Source: Flavobacterium sp. I3-2
GTDB lineage: Bacteria; Bacteroidota; Bacteroidia; Flavobacteriales; Flavobacteriaceae
Direction of reading: 5' to 3'
DNA: 64,000 nt
Assembly (NCBI RefSeq): GCF_013389595.1
Contig: NZ_CP058306.1
Location: 2,232,001-2,296,000, forward strand
In this document: positions 43,901 through 52,501 of the stretch, one piece after another
Layout of the letters: every line of letters starts with the position of its first letter
How positions within the stretch are numbered: position 1 is the stretch's first letter
Made by a program: the position numbers and the translations under genes
The notes under the pieces: generated by a model
Told to the model about the DNA's origin: nothing
What the model saw: the letters and a program-made list of their open reading frames with translations, nothing else
Databases searched by the model: none

Positions 43901-44890
43901 TTAGTTAATTTTAATTAGTTCGACACGTCTATTTTTTGCTTTGTTTTCATCAGAATCATTTGCAACTAAAGGTTTTTCTGAGCCAAATCCAACAGCAGCT
44001 AATCTGTTTTTGTCAATTCCGTTTGATGTTAATTTTTCTTTAACGGCTTCAGCTCGACTTGCCGAAAGTGTTTTGTTATGGTCTGCATTTCCTGAATTAT
44101 CTGTATGACCTTCAATACTTATTTTTATTGACGGATTGTTTTTTAAAGCAAGCGCAATTTCGTTTACCGTTTCAATTCCATCATTTGAAATAATTGATTT
44201 ATCAACATCAAAATTGATATATAAAACAGCTTTTCCTTTTTCGATTAAATCAGATGAAATCTCTTCAGCAGTAACTTTGGTAATCGATTGTTCAAAAGCC
44301 GCTTCTTGTAACACATTCAAAGACGCTCCTGCGTTATTAGAAAGATATTGAACGTAAATATTGCCATCTTTTTTTGTTCGTAAAACCCAAAATTTTATAT
44401 TTTGTCCAGCGTAACCAATATCGCCTTCACCACCTTTATTTGGGTCTTTTTTGTTATATCTATCGTATTCTTCTTTGGTGATTTCTCCATCAAAAATTTT
44501 TACTGCTCCGATTGATAAAAGATAATCAGACATACTTTTTTCAAAAAAATGTTGTGAGAAATTTTCACCTCGATTGGGAGCAATAAATGTTTTATAAAGT
44601 TTACCTTCAAACGGTGTCATAATTCCATCAATAGGAAAAAAGCAAACGTCAAATTCACGTACTAAAGGTTTGTTCATTTCTCTTAAACCTTTTGGCAAAT
44701 TGATAAACGGAAATACACCAATGTCTGTAGTTGATACTGAAATATTTTCGATATTAAATCCAGTTTCAATTGGTTTTGAAACTTCGTTTGTTACTAAAGA
44801 ATCATTGGTTGTACTTTCATTTTCTTTATTTTTCTGATTACACGAAATAACCAATAATGCAGTAAATAATAATAATCCAGTTTTTTTCAT
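43901..44890 (-). CDS. OmpA-family lipoprotein
   Basis: A 329-residue lipoprotein: lipobox LVISC at about residues 12-16, then an uncharacterised periplasmic domain and a C-terminal OmpA domain (about 220-329) with the peptidoglycan-binding motif NIEGHTDNSGNADHNKTLSASRAEAVK and VGFGSEKP...NRRVEL. It probably tethers the outer membrane to peptidoglycan. First gene of a unit with the ChaN-like protein. Confidence 0.88.
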   Translation of the reverse strand: MKKTGLLLFTALLVISCNQKNKENESTTNDSLVTNEVSKPIETGFNIENISVSTTDIGVFPFINLPKGLREMNKPLVREFDVCFFPIDGIMTPFEGKLYKTFIAPNRGENFSQHFFEKSMSDYLLSIGAVKIFDGEITKEEYDRYNKKDPNKGGEGDIGYAGQNIKFWVLRTKKDGNIYVQYLSNNAGASLNVLQEAAFEQSITKVTAEEISSDLIEKGKAVLYINFDVDKSIISNDGIETVNEIALALKNNPSIKISIEGHTDNSGNADHNKTLSASRAEAVKEKLTSNGIDKNRLAAVGFGSEKPLVANDSDENKAKNRRVELIKIN

Positions 44891-44962
44891 GGTTTTAATA
44901 GTTTATATTTTTGATAAATAAACAATTTATAGAATTAAAATCCAAATTATTGCGATTTTTGA

Positions 44963-45406
44963 TTATTGTTTTGTACCATCAAATAAAAAATTAATATCAG
45001 TTTCGGCTTGTTGATTTGTTCCCAGTTCAAGTGTTTTTACTTCGGCAGTGTACCAAAAATAACCTTCTAAAATTCCGTCTACATTATTAATATTATTGTT
45101 ATAACTATTCTCTACTTTAAAAACTTTAGCTGTAACACTAGAATAAGCTTCACCAGATTTTGCTTCAACTTTTAAATGTTGATTATCTACTTTTGTAACA
45201 ATTACTACAGCATCAAAATATTCGTATTGATCAAGATAGCTAGATCTTAACTTTCCTTTATATGTACCAACTGCAGCATCGATTGAGCCTGAAGTTGGTT
45301 GTTCGTAATTTGTACTGTCATCACTACTACAACTTGTTGCAATTGTACTAATACTTAATAATGATAAAATACCTACGATTGCTAGTTTCTTTTTAAAATT
45401 TTTCAT
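44963..45406 (-). CDS. hypothetical lipoprotein
   Basis: A 147-residue protein with a lipobox (about ATSC at 23-26) followed by SSDDSTNYEQPTSG, a flexible acidic linker. The body is a small beta-rich domain (GTYKGKLRSS...AVVIVTKVDNQHLKVEAKSGEAYSSVTAKVF). No family recognised. It precedes the OmpA-like gene by 73 bases on the same strand. Confidence 0.72.
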   Translation of the reverse strand: MKNFKKKLAIVGILSLLSISTIATSCSSDDSTNYEQPTSGSIDAAVGTYKGKLRSSYLDQYEYFDAVVIVTKVDNQHLKVEAKSGEAYSSVTAKVFKVENSYNNNINNVDGILEGYFWYTAEVKTLELGTNQQAETDINFLFDGTKQ

Positions 45407-45570
45407 GTTGTTTGTTTTTTAAAATTGTTTTTACAAAAATGATTAATTATAAATACGCTATCAATCGTTGAATTCTATGATTTTTTTTCTAATGGTTTAC
45501 CTTGATTTTATAAAACAAATGTAAATTGAAGGTTTTTATTAGGATATTTGTCTTTTAATTCTATGTCAAC

Positions 45571-47529
45571 ATGTTAAAAAGAATATTTTTTATTATATCA
45601 ATTTCACTTATTTGTAATCTTATTTCGGCTCAGCATTTTTTTCCACTTGACGAAGATGCTTATTTATCAGAACTGAATAAAAATGTTCAAAATCAAAAAG
45701 ATAAGAAAAAACAATTACTAAATTATTTGTTGTTGTCTGAATTTTGGGCGCAATCAGATAGTTTAAAAAGTTGGAATGCCATTCAAAAGGTCCAAAAAAA
45801 AAATGATAAAGAAAAATTAGATAGAGGAATTTTAGATTATTATTTAGGTGTTTATTTTGCAGCTCAAGGGAAAAAAGAACAAGCTAAAAGTCATTATCAA
45901 AAAGCCATAGCGTTTTTAAAACCACAATCAAAAAATAAAGATTTCCTTGCGAAATCGTTATACAATTATGCCTATTTGCAAGTTGAAGATAAAGGTTATG
46001 ATTTTATGGTTAAGACGTTGATTGAAGATTGTATTCCGTTAAGCCAAAAAATAAATAATTTTGAATTACTTGCCTTTTACAATACGCAATTAGGTTTGAC
46101 TTTTATGTCAATTGGTCAATTTGATACGGCCGAAGAATATCATAAAAAAGCGCTTCAGTTTTTGAGTAAAATTCCTAAAAAAGAATCGGTTCATTTAATT
46201 ACATTTTTCAATTTAGTAAGTAATTATTGTTACAAACCAGATAGCAAATCGGCAAAAATTTATTTAGATAAAGCTTCTGATTTACTTCGTAATTTCTCTA
46301 ATTCTAGACATTTTCCTAATTATTATTATCAAGAATCGATGTATCATACAACAACTCAAGATTATGATAATGCATTGAAAAGTTTAGATAAAGGAATTGA
46401 AATCGCTAAAGAAAAAAAGCAATTTAAACTGTTACACATGCTTTATTTTAGAGTTTATAATGTGTATTTAATGCAAAAGAAATATGATAAAGCAAGATTA
46501 CAATTGGAGCATATTCTTGAAGAAAATATTTTGAGTAAAGAATCTGTAAATAGAAAAATTACCTACTCACAATTGGCTGCAATTAATGAAGTTTTAAGCG
46601 ATTACAAACAGGCTTTTAATTGGATGAAAAAAGCAAGTGCATTGAATGATAGTTTACAAAGTGAAAAATTATTAGAAAAAATCAATGAACTTGAGATTAT
46701 TCATAAAACAACTGAACGTCAGAAAGAAATAGAAAAATTAGAACAAGATAAAATCGAATCTGAATTACTATCAAAAAATAAAAATCTTCGAATAACCATT
46801 TTGGCTGTTGCTTTATTATTGAGCTTGATTATCGCCTTCTTGATTTATTTAAACTATAAAAAGCAACAAAACATCAATAAACAAATCAACCTAAATCACA
46901 AGCAAGAGCTTTTGTATATCGAGAAAGAACGTAATTACGAAGCTACGCAAGCAATTCTTCAAGGAGAAGAACAAGAACGTCAACGTATCGCTCAAGATTT
47001 ACATGATAGCATTGGCGGCATGTTGGCAAATATTCGAATGTCAATTTCTAGTCTGAATTCTAATACTACCGATTTAACCGATAAAATTGACAAAACGATT
47101 CTCGAAATGCGTCGTATATCTCGTAATTTAATGCCCGAAACTTTAAAGAATTTAGGATTAGAGATTGCTTTGAATGAACTTTGCGAAACCATGAGTTACA
47201 AGCATTTGTATATTCAGTTTGAAAGTTTCAATTTGTCAGATAAAATTCCGTTTAAAATTCAATTGGTTTTGTACAGAATTACGCAAGAAGCCTTGAGTAA
47301 TGTGATTAAATATGCGCAAGCAAAAAATGTAATTGTTCAAATAAGTCAGAATGAAAACACGCTTATTTTGACGATTGAAGATGATGGTATTGGATTTGAT
47401 AAATCTGAAATCACTTATGGACTTGGTTTAAAAAATATTGAAAACCGAATTCGTTTAATTAATGGAACTGTTGATGTCGTATCTGAAAAAGGCAACGGAA
47501 CAACCATAAATATTGTATGTAATGCATAA
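45571..47529 (+). CDS. TPR-containing sensor histidine kinase (HisKA_3 type)
   Basis: A 652-residue membrane kinase: signal peptide (about 1-20), six or more TPR-like helical repeats in the periplasm (about 60-370), one membrane segment at about 405-429, a coiled coil, then the NarX/LiaS-type dimerisation box QERQRIAQDLHDSIGGM with phospho-acceptor His478 and an ATPase domain (EALSNVIKYAQAKNV, DDGIGFD, GLGLKNIENRI). It overlaps the next gene, a LuxR-type response regulator, its natural partner. The TPR part probably senses a protein or peptide ligand; not known. Confidence 0.92.
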   Translation: MLKRIFFIISISLICNLISAQHFFPLDEDAYLSELNKNVQNQKDKKKQLLNYLLLSEFWAQSDSLKSWNAIQKVQKKNDKEKLDRGILDYYLGVYFAAQGKKEQAKSHYQKAIAFLKPQSKNKDFLAKSLYNYAYLQVEDKGYDFMVKTLIEDCIPLSQKINNFELLAFYNTQLGLTFMSIGQFDTAEEYHKKALQFLSKIPKKESVHLITFFNLVSNYCYKPDSKSAKIYLDKASDLLRNFSNSRHFPNYYYQESMYHTTTQDYDNALKSLDKGIEIAKEKKQFKLLHMLYFRVYNVYLMQKKYDKARLQLEHILEENILSKESVNRKITYSQLAAINEVLSDYKQAFNWMKKASALNDSLQSEKLLEKINELEIIHKTTERQKEIEKLEQDKIESELLSKNKNLRITILAVALLLSLIIAFLIYLNYKKQQNINKQINLNHKQELLYIEKERNYEATQAILQGEEQERQRIAQDLHDSIGGMLANIRMSISSLNSNTTDLTDKIDKTILEMRRISRNLMPETLKNLGLEIALNELCETMSYKHLYIQFESFNLSDKIPFKIQLVLYRITQEALSNVIKYAQAKNVIVQISQNENTLILTIEDDGIGFDKSEITYGLGLKNIENRIRLINGTVDVVSEKGNGTTINIVCNA

Positions 47530-47536
47530 AAATAAT

Positions 47537-48151
47537 ATGAATTTAGCAATTGTAGATGATCATCCGATGGTTCTAGAAGGTTTAAAATCTCTTTTACAGC
47601 AAAATGAAATGTTTCAAATTTTTTCCTTTACAAAAGGAGCTGCTGTTTTAGATTTTATACTCGAAAACAGAATCGATGTTTTGTTACTTGATATTGTTTT
47701 AAAAGGCGGTAATGGTTTGGATTTCTGTAAGATTATTAAAAAACAATCGCCAAATACTTTAATTTTAGCTGTAAGCAATCAAGCCGAGCGAAGCATCATT
47801 TTACGTTTTTTAGAAAATGGCGGAAGTGGTTATATTTTAAAAAATGCAGATGCTAAAGAAATTATGCAATGCATTCAAGATGCGATTAACGGGAAGCTTG
47901 CTTTATGTAAAGATGTTCAGGAAATAATGGCTAAACCGTCTCTGATTAATTATGAAATTCCTCGAATTACCAAACGCGAACTTCAGATTTTAAAAGCTGT
48001 TTCAGAAGGACAAACTTCAGCAGAAATTGCTGATAAATTGTTTATTTCTGTGATTACCGTAGAAACTCATCGCCGAAACTTGATGCAAAAATTCCAAGCC
48101 AAGAATATGATTGAATTGGTTAAAATAGCTACTGACAACAAATTGATTTAA
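47537..48151 (+). CDS. LuxR/NarL-type response regulator
   Basis: A 204-residue regulator with a receiver domain (DDHPMV; phospho-acceptor Asp52 in LLDIVLKGG; SNQAER; NAD) and a C-terminal HTH (about 145-204, ITKRELQILKAVSEGQTSAEIADKLFISVITVETHRRNLMQKF). Partner of the TPR kinase upstream. Possible starts are ATGs at 47522 and 47537; the latter is used because the receiver domain begins directly with it (MNLAIVDDHP). Confidence 0.93.
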   Translation: MNLAIVDDHPMVLEGLKSLLQQNEMFQIFSFTKGAAVLDFILENRIDVLLLDIVLKGGNGLDFCKIIKKQSPNTLILAVSNQAERSIILRFLENGGSGYILKNADAKEIMQCIQDAINGKLALCKDVQEIMAKPSLINYEIPRITKRELQILKAVSEGQTSAEIADKLFISVITVETHRRNLMQKFQAKNMIELVKIATDNKLI

Positions 48152-48177
48152 TATCATAATTCGAATAATTTATATAA

Positions 48178-48206
48178 AGCACCACGATTATTCGAGGTGT
48201 TTTTTA
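48178..48206 (+). terminator. weak terminator after the LuxR-type regulator
   Basis: CACC/GGTG and CGA/TCG pairs flank an A-A mismatch (48180-48187 with 48192-48199), followed by T6. The imperfect stem makes it a modest terminator. Confidence 0.5.
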
Positions 48207-48215
48207 TTTTATAAC

Positions 48216-48223
48216 TATCTTTG
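48216..48223 (+). promoter_or_regulatory. -7 promoter box of priA
   Basis: TATCTTTG, 25 bases before the priA ATG; no clear -33 element. Confidence 0.55.
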
Positions 48224-48248
48224 TTTTTCTGCTTACAAAAGGCTATCT

Positions 48249-50699
48249 ATGAAATTTTTTATAAACGTAATTGTTCCTTTGGCGCTTGCCGATTCGTTTA
48301 CTTACGAAGTAAATGAAAACGAATTTCATTATCTAAAGATTGGAATGCGAGTGGCAGTTCCGTTCGGAAAAAGTAAAGTTTATACAGCTTTGGTAATTCA
48401 AAAGCACAACAATCCGCCGCTTACATACGAAGCCAAAGAAATTCAAGAAATTATCGATTCGCAACCTATCGTAAACGAAAAGCAAATTGCGCATTGGCAA
48501 TGGTTGGCCGAATATTATATGTGTAGTTTGGGCGAAGTTTATCGCAATGCAGTTCCTTCGGCTTTGTTGCTAGAAAGTGAAACGATTGTGGTTTACAAAC
48601 CTAAAAATGAAGTTTTGATTTCAGATTTATCTGATGATGAATTTTTGTTGTACGAAGCTTTTCAAAGTCAAGCGGTTTTAAAGATTGAAGAAATCATTTC
48701 TATTTTAAATAAAAAGAATATTTTTCCGATTATACAATCGTTACTTCAAAAAGAAATCATTGTGCTTAATGAAGAAATGATTGAAACATATAAACCTAAA
48801 TTGATTAAATATGTTCGACTTCATTCGGATTTTGATGCGCCTGAAAAACTGAAAGATTTGTTAGAAATGCTTTCACGTTCGGAAAAGCAACGCACGTTGG
48901 TGATGAAGTTTTTTCAGATGAAAACGTTAGATAAAAAACCGATTCCGGTAAAAACGTTATTAGAAGAAGCGGATGTTTCTAATACTGTTTTAAAAGGATT
49001 AGTCACCAAAGATATTTTTGTAGAATATACTTTAGCTGAGGATAGAGTTGTTTTTAACGAGGTCGAAAATCAAGAGATTACCTTAAGTGACTTTCAACAA
49101 ATAGCTTTCGATCAAATCAACGAATCGTTTGAGAAATTCGATGTTACTTTATTAAAAGGAATTACAGGTTCGGGTAAAACCGAAATTTATATACGTTTAA
49201 TCGAGCAGTTTCTAAAACAAGAAAAACAAGTCTTGTATTTGTTGCCAGAAATTGCTTTGACTACGCAGTTGGTTCAGCGTTTGACTAAACATTTCGGAAA
49301 TCAAGTAGCGGTTTTTCATTCTAAATATTCATCGAACGAACGTGTCGAAGTTTGGCATCGTGTAAATCAAAATTCAGAAAAAGCTAAAATTGTCATCGGA
49401 GCTCGTTCTTCGGTTTTCTTGCCATTTTCTAATTTAGGATTTATTGTGGTTGATGAAGAGCACGAACCTTCATTTAAACAACAAGACCCAGCACCAAGAT
49501 TTCATGCGCGTGATGCTGCCATTGTTTTGGCTAAAATGCACGACGCGAAAGTTTTGCTTGGTTCGGCAACTCCAAGTTTAGAAAGTTATTACAATGCATA
49601 TCAAAATAAGTTTGGATTAGTTACTTTAGAAAAACGTTTTGGAAATGTAAAATTGCCCGAAATTGTTTTGGTTGATTTAAAAGAAAAACAAAAACGCAAA
49701 GAAATGAAAGGTCATTTTAGTATTGACCTTTTAGATGAGATTAACGAAACGTTGAGTAGGGGCGAACAGGTTATTTTATTTCAAAACAGAAGAGGATATT
49801 CGCCGGTTTTAGAATGTTTAACTTGTGGTCATGTGCCGCAATGTCCTTCGTGTGATGTGAGTTTAACTTATCACAAATATCAAGAACATTTACGTTGTCA
49901 TTATTGTGGTTATACGATGGCAAAACCTCTAAAATGTCATGTTTGTCATAGTGTTGATATTACCACAAAAGGTTTTGGAACCGAACAAATCGAGATTGAA
50001 TTGAAAGAATTATTTCTAAATCGTAATATTGCTCGAATGGACCAAGATACGATGCGTGGAAAATATGCTTTTGAAAAATTAATCGATTCATTTAAAAATC
50101 TAGAAATCGATATTTTAGTTGGTACGCAAATGTTGGCTAAAGGTTTAGATTTTGATAATGTTACTTTAGTTGGGATTTTAAATGCAGATAATGCGTTACA
50201 TTTTCCTGATTTTCGAGCACACGAACGCGCATTTCAAATGTTTTTGCAAGTTGCAGGTCGCGCAGGCCGAAAAGATAAAGAAGGTAAGGTGATGATGCAA
50301 ACTTATAATCCGTATCATAACATCATTCAACAAGTAACAACGAATGATTATGCCACTATGTTTAAAGAGCAAATGTATGAACGTTTGAATTTTAAATATC
50401 CGCCTTTTTACCGTTTGATTCGATTGCAATTAAAACATGTCGATTATCAAAAATTAAAAGAAGGTTCTTTTTGGTTGTATAATTATTTGAGTAATCAATT
50501 AGAAATGCCGGTTTTGGGTCCGGAAGAACCATCGATTAATCGAATTAGAAATCAATACATTCGAATAATTTTAATCAAAATACCAATTAACGTTCCGTTG
50601 AATAAAACCAAAAATGATATCAGAAAATCGATTAAGAGTTTTGAAGCCATTGGAGCTTACCGTTCGATTAAAACGATAATAAGTGTTGATTTTTATTAA
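48249..50699 (+). CDS. priA: primosomal protein N' (replication restart helicase)
   Basis: An 816-residue SF2 helicase that reloads the replisome at stalled forks. After the 3'-binding domain the helicase has Walker A GITGSGKTE (about 302-310), DEEH (motif II) and GSATPS (motif III); the zinc-binding insert contains CLTCG, CPSC, CHYCG and CHVC. Motif VI VAGRAGR follows. Length is somewhat above E. coli PriA (732). Single gene. Confidence 0.96.
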   Translation: MKFFINVIVPLALADSFTYEVNENEFHYLKIGMRVAVPFGKSKVYTALVIQKHNNPPLTYEAKEIQEIIDSQPIVNEKQIAHWQWLAEYYMCSLGEVYRNAVPSALLLESETIVVYKPKNEVLISDLSDDEFLLYEAFQSQAVLKIEEIISILNKKNIFPIIQSLLQKEIIVLNEEMIETYKPKLIKYVRLHSDFDAPEKLKDLLEMLSRSEKQRTLVMKFFQMKTLDKKPIPVKTLLEEADVSNTVLKGLVTKDIFVEYTLAEDRVVFNEVENQEITLSDFQQIAFDQINESFEKFDVTLLKGITGSGKTEIYIRLIEQFLKQEKQVLYLLPEIALTTQLVQRLTKHFGNQVAVFHSKYSSNERVEVWHRVNQNSEKAKIVIGARSSVFLPFSNLGFIVVDEEHEPSFKQQDPAPRFHARDAAIVLAKMHDAKVLLGSATPSLESYYNAYQNKFGLVTLEKRFGNVKLPEIVLVDLKEKQKRKEMKGHFSIDLLDEINETLSRGEQVILFQNRRGYSPVLECLTCGHVPQCPSCDVSLTYHKYQEHLRCHYCGYTMAKPLKCHVCHSVDITTKGFGTEQIEIELKELFLNRNIARMDQDTMRGKYAFEKLIDSFKNLEIDILVGTQMLAKGLDFDNVTLVGILNADNALHFPDFRAHERAFQMFLQVAGRAGRKDKEGKVMMQTYNPYHNIIQQVTTNDYATMFKEQMYERLNFKYPPFYRLIRLQLKHVDYQKLKEGSFWLYNYLSNQLEMPVLGPEEPSINRIRNQYIRIILIKIPINVPLNKTKNDIRKSIKSFEAIGAYRSIKTIISVDFY

Positions 50700-50761
50700 A
50701 TTTATTGTAATTTTTTATTATTTTTATTATATTTGGTTATTAATCTTTAAATTTTAATATT

Positions 50762-51103
50762 ATGAAAAAAGTATTTTTATTATTAGGGGTATTAATGTTT
50801 GTTACTACACCATTGTATTCTAATCAATTGTTTGCAAGTTTTCTAAAATCAGATAACTTTCAGGGACCTATCCGTGAAGCAAAAATGCGATATGAAATTA
50901 AAGTAACAAGGATTTTTAGTAGAGATTTTAATTTTTTATCACAAACAGTTATTCATACTGAAACTGGTTTTTTTACACAAAGTGAATTACAAGCTAGAAT
51001 AACCGCGCTTTATCAACAATACCCAAGTCAACACACTAATGGAACTGGTTTTGGATATCTAGTAAGTTATTCCTTTATACCATTTTCACCGTTGTTACCT
51101 TAG
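50762..51103 (+). CDS. small exported protein, unknown
   Basis: A 113-residue protein with a signal peptide (about 1-21, ending LYSN or TTPLYS). The mature part is basic, without cysteines, and has QGPIREAKMRYEIKVTRIFSR and TGFGYLVSYSFIP at the end. No family recognised. The 62-base spacer after priA is too AT-rich to show a convincing promoter. Confidence 0.6.
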   Translation: MKKVFLLLGVLMFVTTPLYSNQLFASFLKSDNFQGPIREAKMRYEIKVTRIFSRDFNFLSQTVIHTETGFFTQSELQARITALYQQYPSQHTNGTGFGYLVSYSFIPFSPLLP

Positions 51104-51126
51104 ATTTGATATTACTTAAATTCTTG

Positions 51127-51163
51127 AACTCTCTCAGCTGATTTCTGTTGAGAGAGTTTTTTT
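51127..51163 (+). terminator. intrinsic terminator after the small exported protein gene
   Basis: A ten-bp stem (51127-51136 with 51149-51158) and a T7 tract. Confidence 0.8.
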
Positions 51164-51186
51164 AATCAATTTTTTTATTTGTTTGT

Positions 51187-51217
51187 TTTGTATTTCAAAA
51201 TCAAAAAACTATCTTTG
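51187..51217 (+). promoter_or_regulatory. promoter of rpsF-rpsR-rplI
   Basis: TTTG (51187-51190), exactly 19 bases, TATCTTTG (51210-51217): a perfect Bacteroidota promoter, 33 bases before the rpsF ATG. It rules out the longer reading of rpsF that begins at 51179. Confidence 0.8.
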
Positions 51218-51250
51218 CACCCAATTTATAACAAATTAAATTTTATTATT

Positions 51251-51592
51251 ATGAATCAATATGAAACTGTTTTCATTTTGAATCCCGTTTTATCTGAAAC
51301 TCAGGTAAAGGAAACAGTAGCGAAATTCGAGGAATTTCTTGCTTCTAAAGGGGCTAAAATGGTATCTAAAGAAGATTGGGGCTTAAAAAAATTAGCTTAC
51401 GAAATTCAAAACAAAAAAAGTGGTTTTTACCATTTATTTGAGTACACTGTAGCTGCTGACGCAATCATTGGTTTAGAAACTGAATTCCGTCGTGACGAAA
51501 GAGTTATGCGTTTCTTAACTGTTTCTTTAGACAAACACGCTGTTGCTTGGGCTGAAAGAAGAAGAGAGAAATTAAAAACTAAAAAAGCTTAA
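51251..51592 (+). CDS. rpsF: 30S ribosomal protein S6
   Basis: A 113-residue ribosomal protein beginning [15 protein letters not shown], with the S6 core [25 protein letters not shown] and [17 protein letters not shown]. It binds S18 on the 30S platform. An earlier in-frame start at 51179 lies before the promoter and is discarded. First gene of the classic rpsF-rpsR-rplI operon. Confidence 0.97.
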   Translation: MNQYETVFILNPVLSETQVKETVAKFEEFLASKGAKMVSKEDWGLKKLAYEIQNKKSGFYHLFEYTVAADAIIGLETEFRRDERVMRFLTVSLDKHAVAWAERRREKLKTKKA

Positions 51593-51597
51593 TTATC

Positions 51598-51894
51598 ATG
51601 GCAAGTATTGAACAATCTGCAAAAGGTAAAAAAGACGGAGATATCAGATATTTAACGCCTTTAAACATTGAGACTAACAAGACTAAAAAATATTGTCGTT
51701 TCAAAAAATCTGGAATCAAATACATCGATTATAAAGATGCTGATTTCTTATTAAAATTCGTTAACGAGCAAGGTAAAATTTTACCACGTCGTTTAACTGG
51801 GACTTCTTTAAAATACCAAAGAAAAGTATCTGTTGCTGTAAAACGTGCACGTCACTTAGCTTTAATGCCATACGTAGCGGATTTATTAAAATAA
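51598..51894 (+). CDS. rpsR: 30S ribosomal protein S18
   Basis: A 98-residue basic protein with the S18 pattern [64 protein letters not shown]. One Cys and no zinc-cluster of the longer forms. It pairs with S6. Five bases after rpsF. Confidence 0.97.
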   Translation: MASIEQSAKGKKDGDIRYLTPLNIETNKTKKYCRFKKSGIKYIDYKDADFLLKFVNEQGKILPRRLTGTSLKYQRKVSVAVKRARHLALMPYVADLLK

Positions 51895-51911
51895 TCAAAT
51901 TATAAACTATA

Positions 51912-51962
51912 GTTGTTGGTTTTCATTCTTGAAACCTAACTTCTACTTTAAAGGACAACAAC
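51912..51962 (+). promoter_or_regulatory. structured leader with Shine-Dalgarno before rplI
   Basis: GTTGTTG (51912-51918) pairs with CAACAAC (51956-51962), which ends at the base before the rplI ATG; inside it GGTTTTCA/TGAAACC (51918-51925 with 51930-51936) form a hairpin with one bulged T. AAAGGA (51950-51955) is an unusual, clear ribosome binding site seven bases from the start codon. The outer stem would close around the binding site. Confidence 0.5.
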
Positions 51963-52400
51963 ATGGAAATTATCTTAAAACAAGATGTTAACAAATTAGG
52001 ATTTAAAGATGACGTAGTTACTGTAAAACCAGGATACGGACGTAACTTTTTAATTCCACAAGGAATGGCTGTTTTAGCTACTCCATCTGCTAAAAAAGTA
52101 TTAGCTGAAAACTTAAGACAAAGAGCTCACAAAGAAGCTAAATTAATCGCTGATGCTAACGTAATTGCTGAAGCATTAAAAGCTTTAGAGATCAAAATCG
52201 CAGTTAAAGCTGGTGGTGAGAAATTATTCGGATCAGTAACTAATGCTGATATCGCTGCTGCTTTAGAAGCAAACGGTCAATCAATTGACAAAAAATTCAT
52301 TACTTCAGGAACTATCAAACGTATCGGTAAATATGCTGCTAACGTTCGTTTACACCGCGAAGTATTCGTTGAGTTACCTTACGAAATCGTAGCTGAGTAA
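51963..52400 (+). CDS. rplI: 50S ribosomal protein L9
   Basis: A 145-residue ribosomal protein; MEIILKQDVNKLGFKDDVVTVKPGYGRNFLIPQGMAVLATP is the L9 N-terminal domain, followed by the long connecting helix and the C-terminal globular domain (LFGSVTNADIAAAL). L9 restrains slippage of the ribosome. Third in the operon, with a 68-base leader containing a hairpin and a Shine-Dalgarno sequence. Confidence 0.97.
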   Translation: MEIILKQDVNKLGFKDDVVTVKPGYGRNFLIPQGMAVLATPSAKKVLAENLRQRAHKEAKLIADANVIAEALKALEIKIAVKAGGEKLFGSVTNADIAAALEANGQSIDKKFITSGTIKRIGKYAANVRLHREVFVELPYEIVAE

Positions 52401-52421
52401 TTCTCTGAAATTCAATATACT

Positions 52422-52452
52422 AAAAGTCCTTTCTTTCGAAAGGACTTTTTTT
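52422..52452 (+). terminator. intrinsic terminator of the rpsF operon
   Basis: A 12-bp stem (52422-52433 with 52438-52449), TTTC loop and T7. Confidence 0.85.
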
Positions 52453-52501
52453 GTTTTTAATTAATTTATATTTAGTATTTTTATTTATATAATAATATGT
52501 G

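Noticed and set aside
47513..47536. Earlier starts of the LuxR-type regulator
   Set aside because: They overlap the kinase end and add residues not found in receiver domains.
51179..51250. N-terminal extension of S6
   Set aside because: The extension lies over the rpsF promoter, so it cannot be translated from that transcript.
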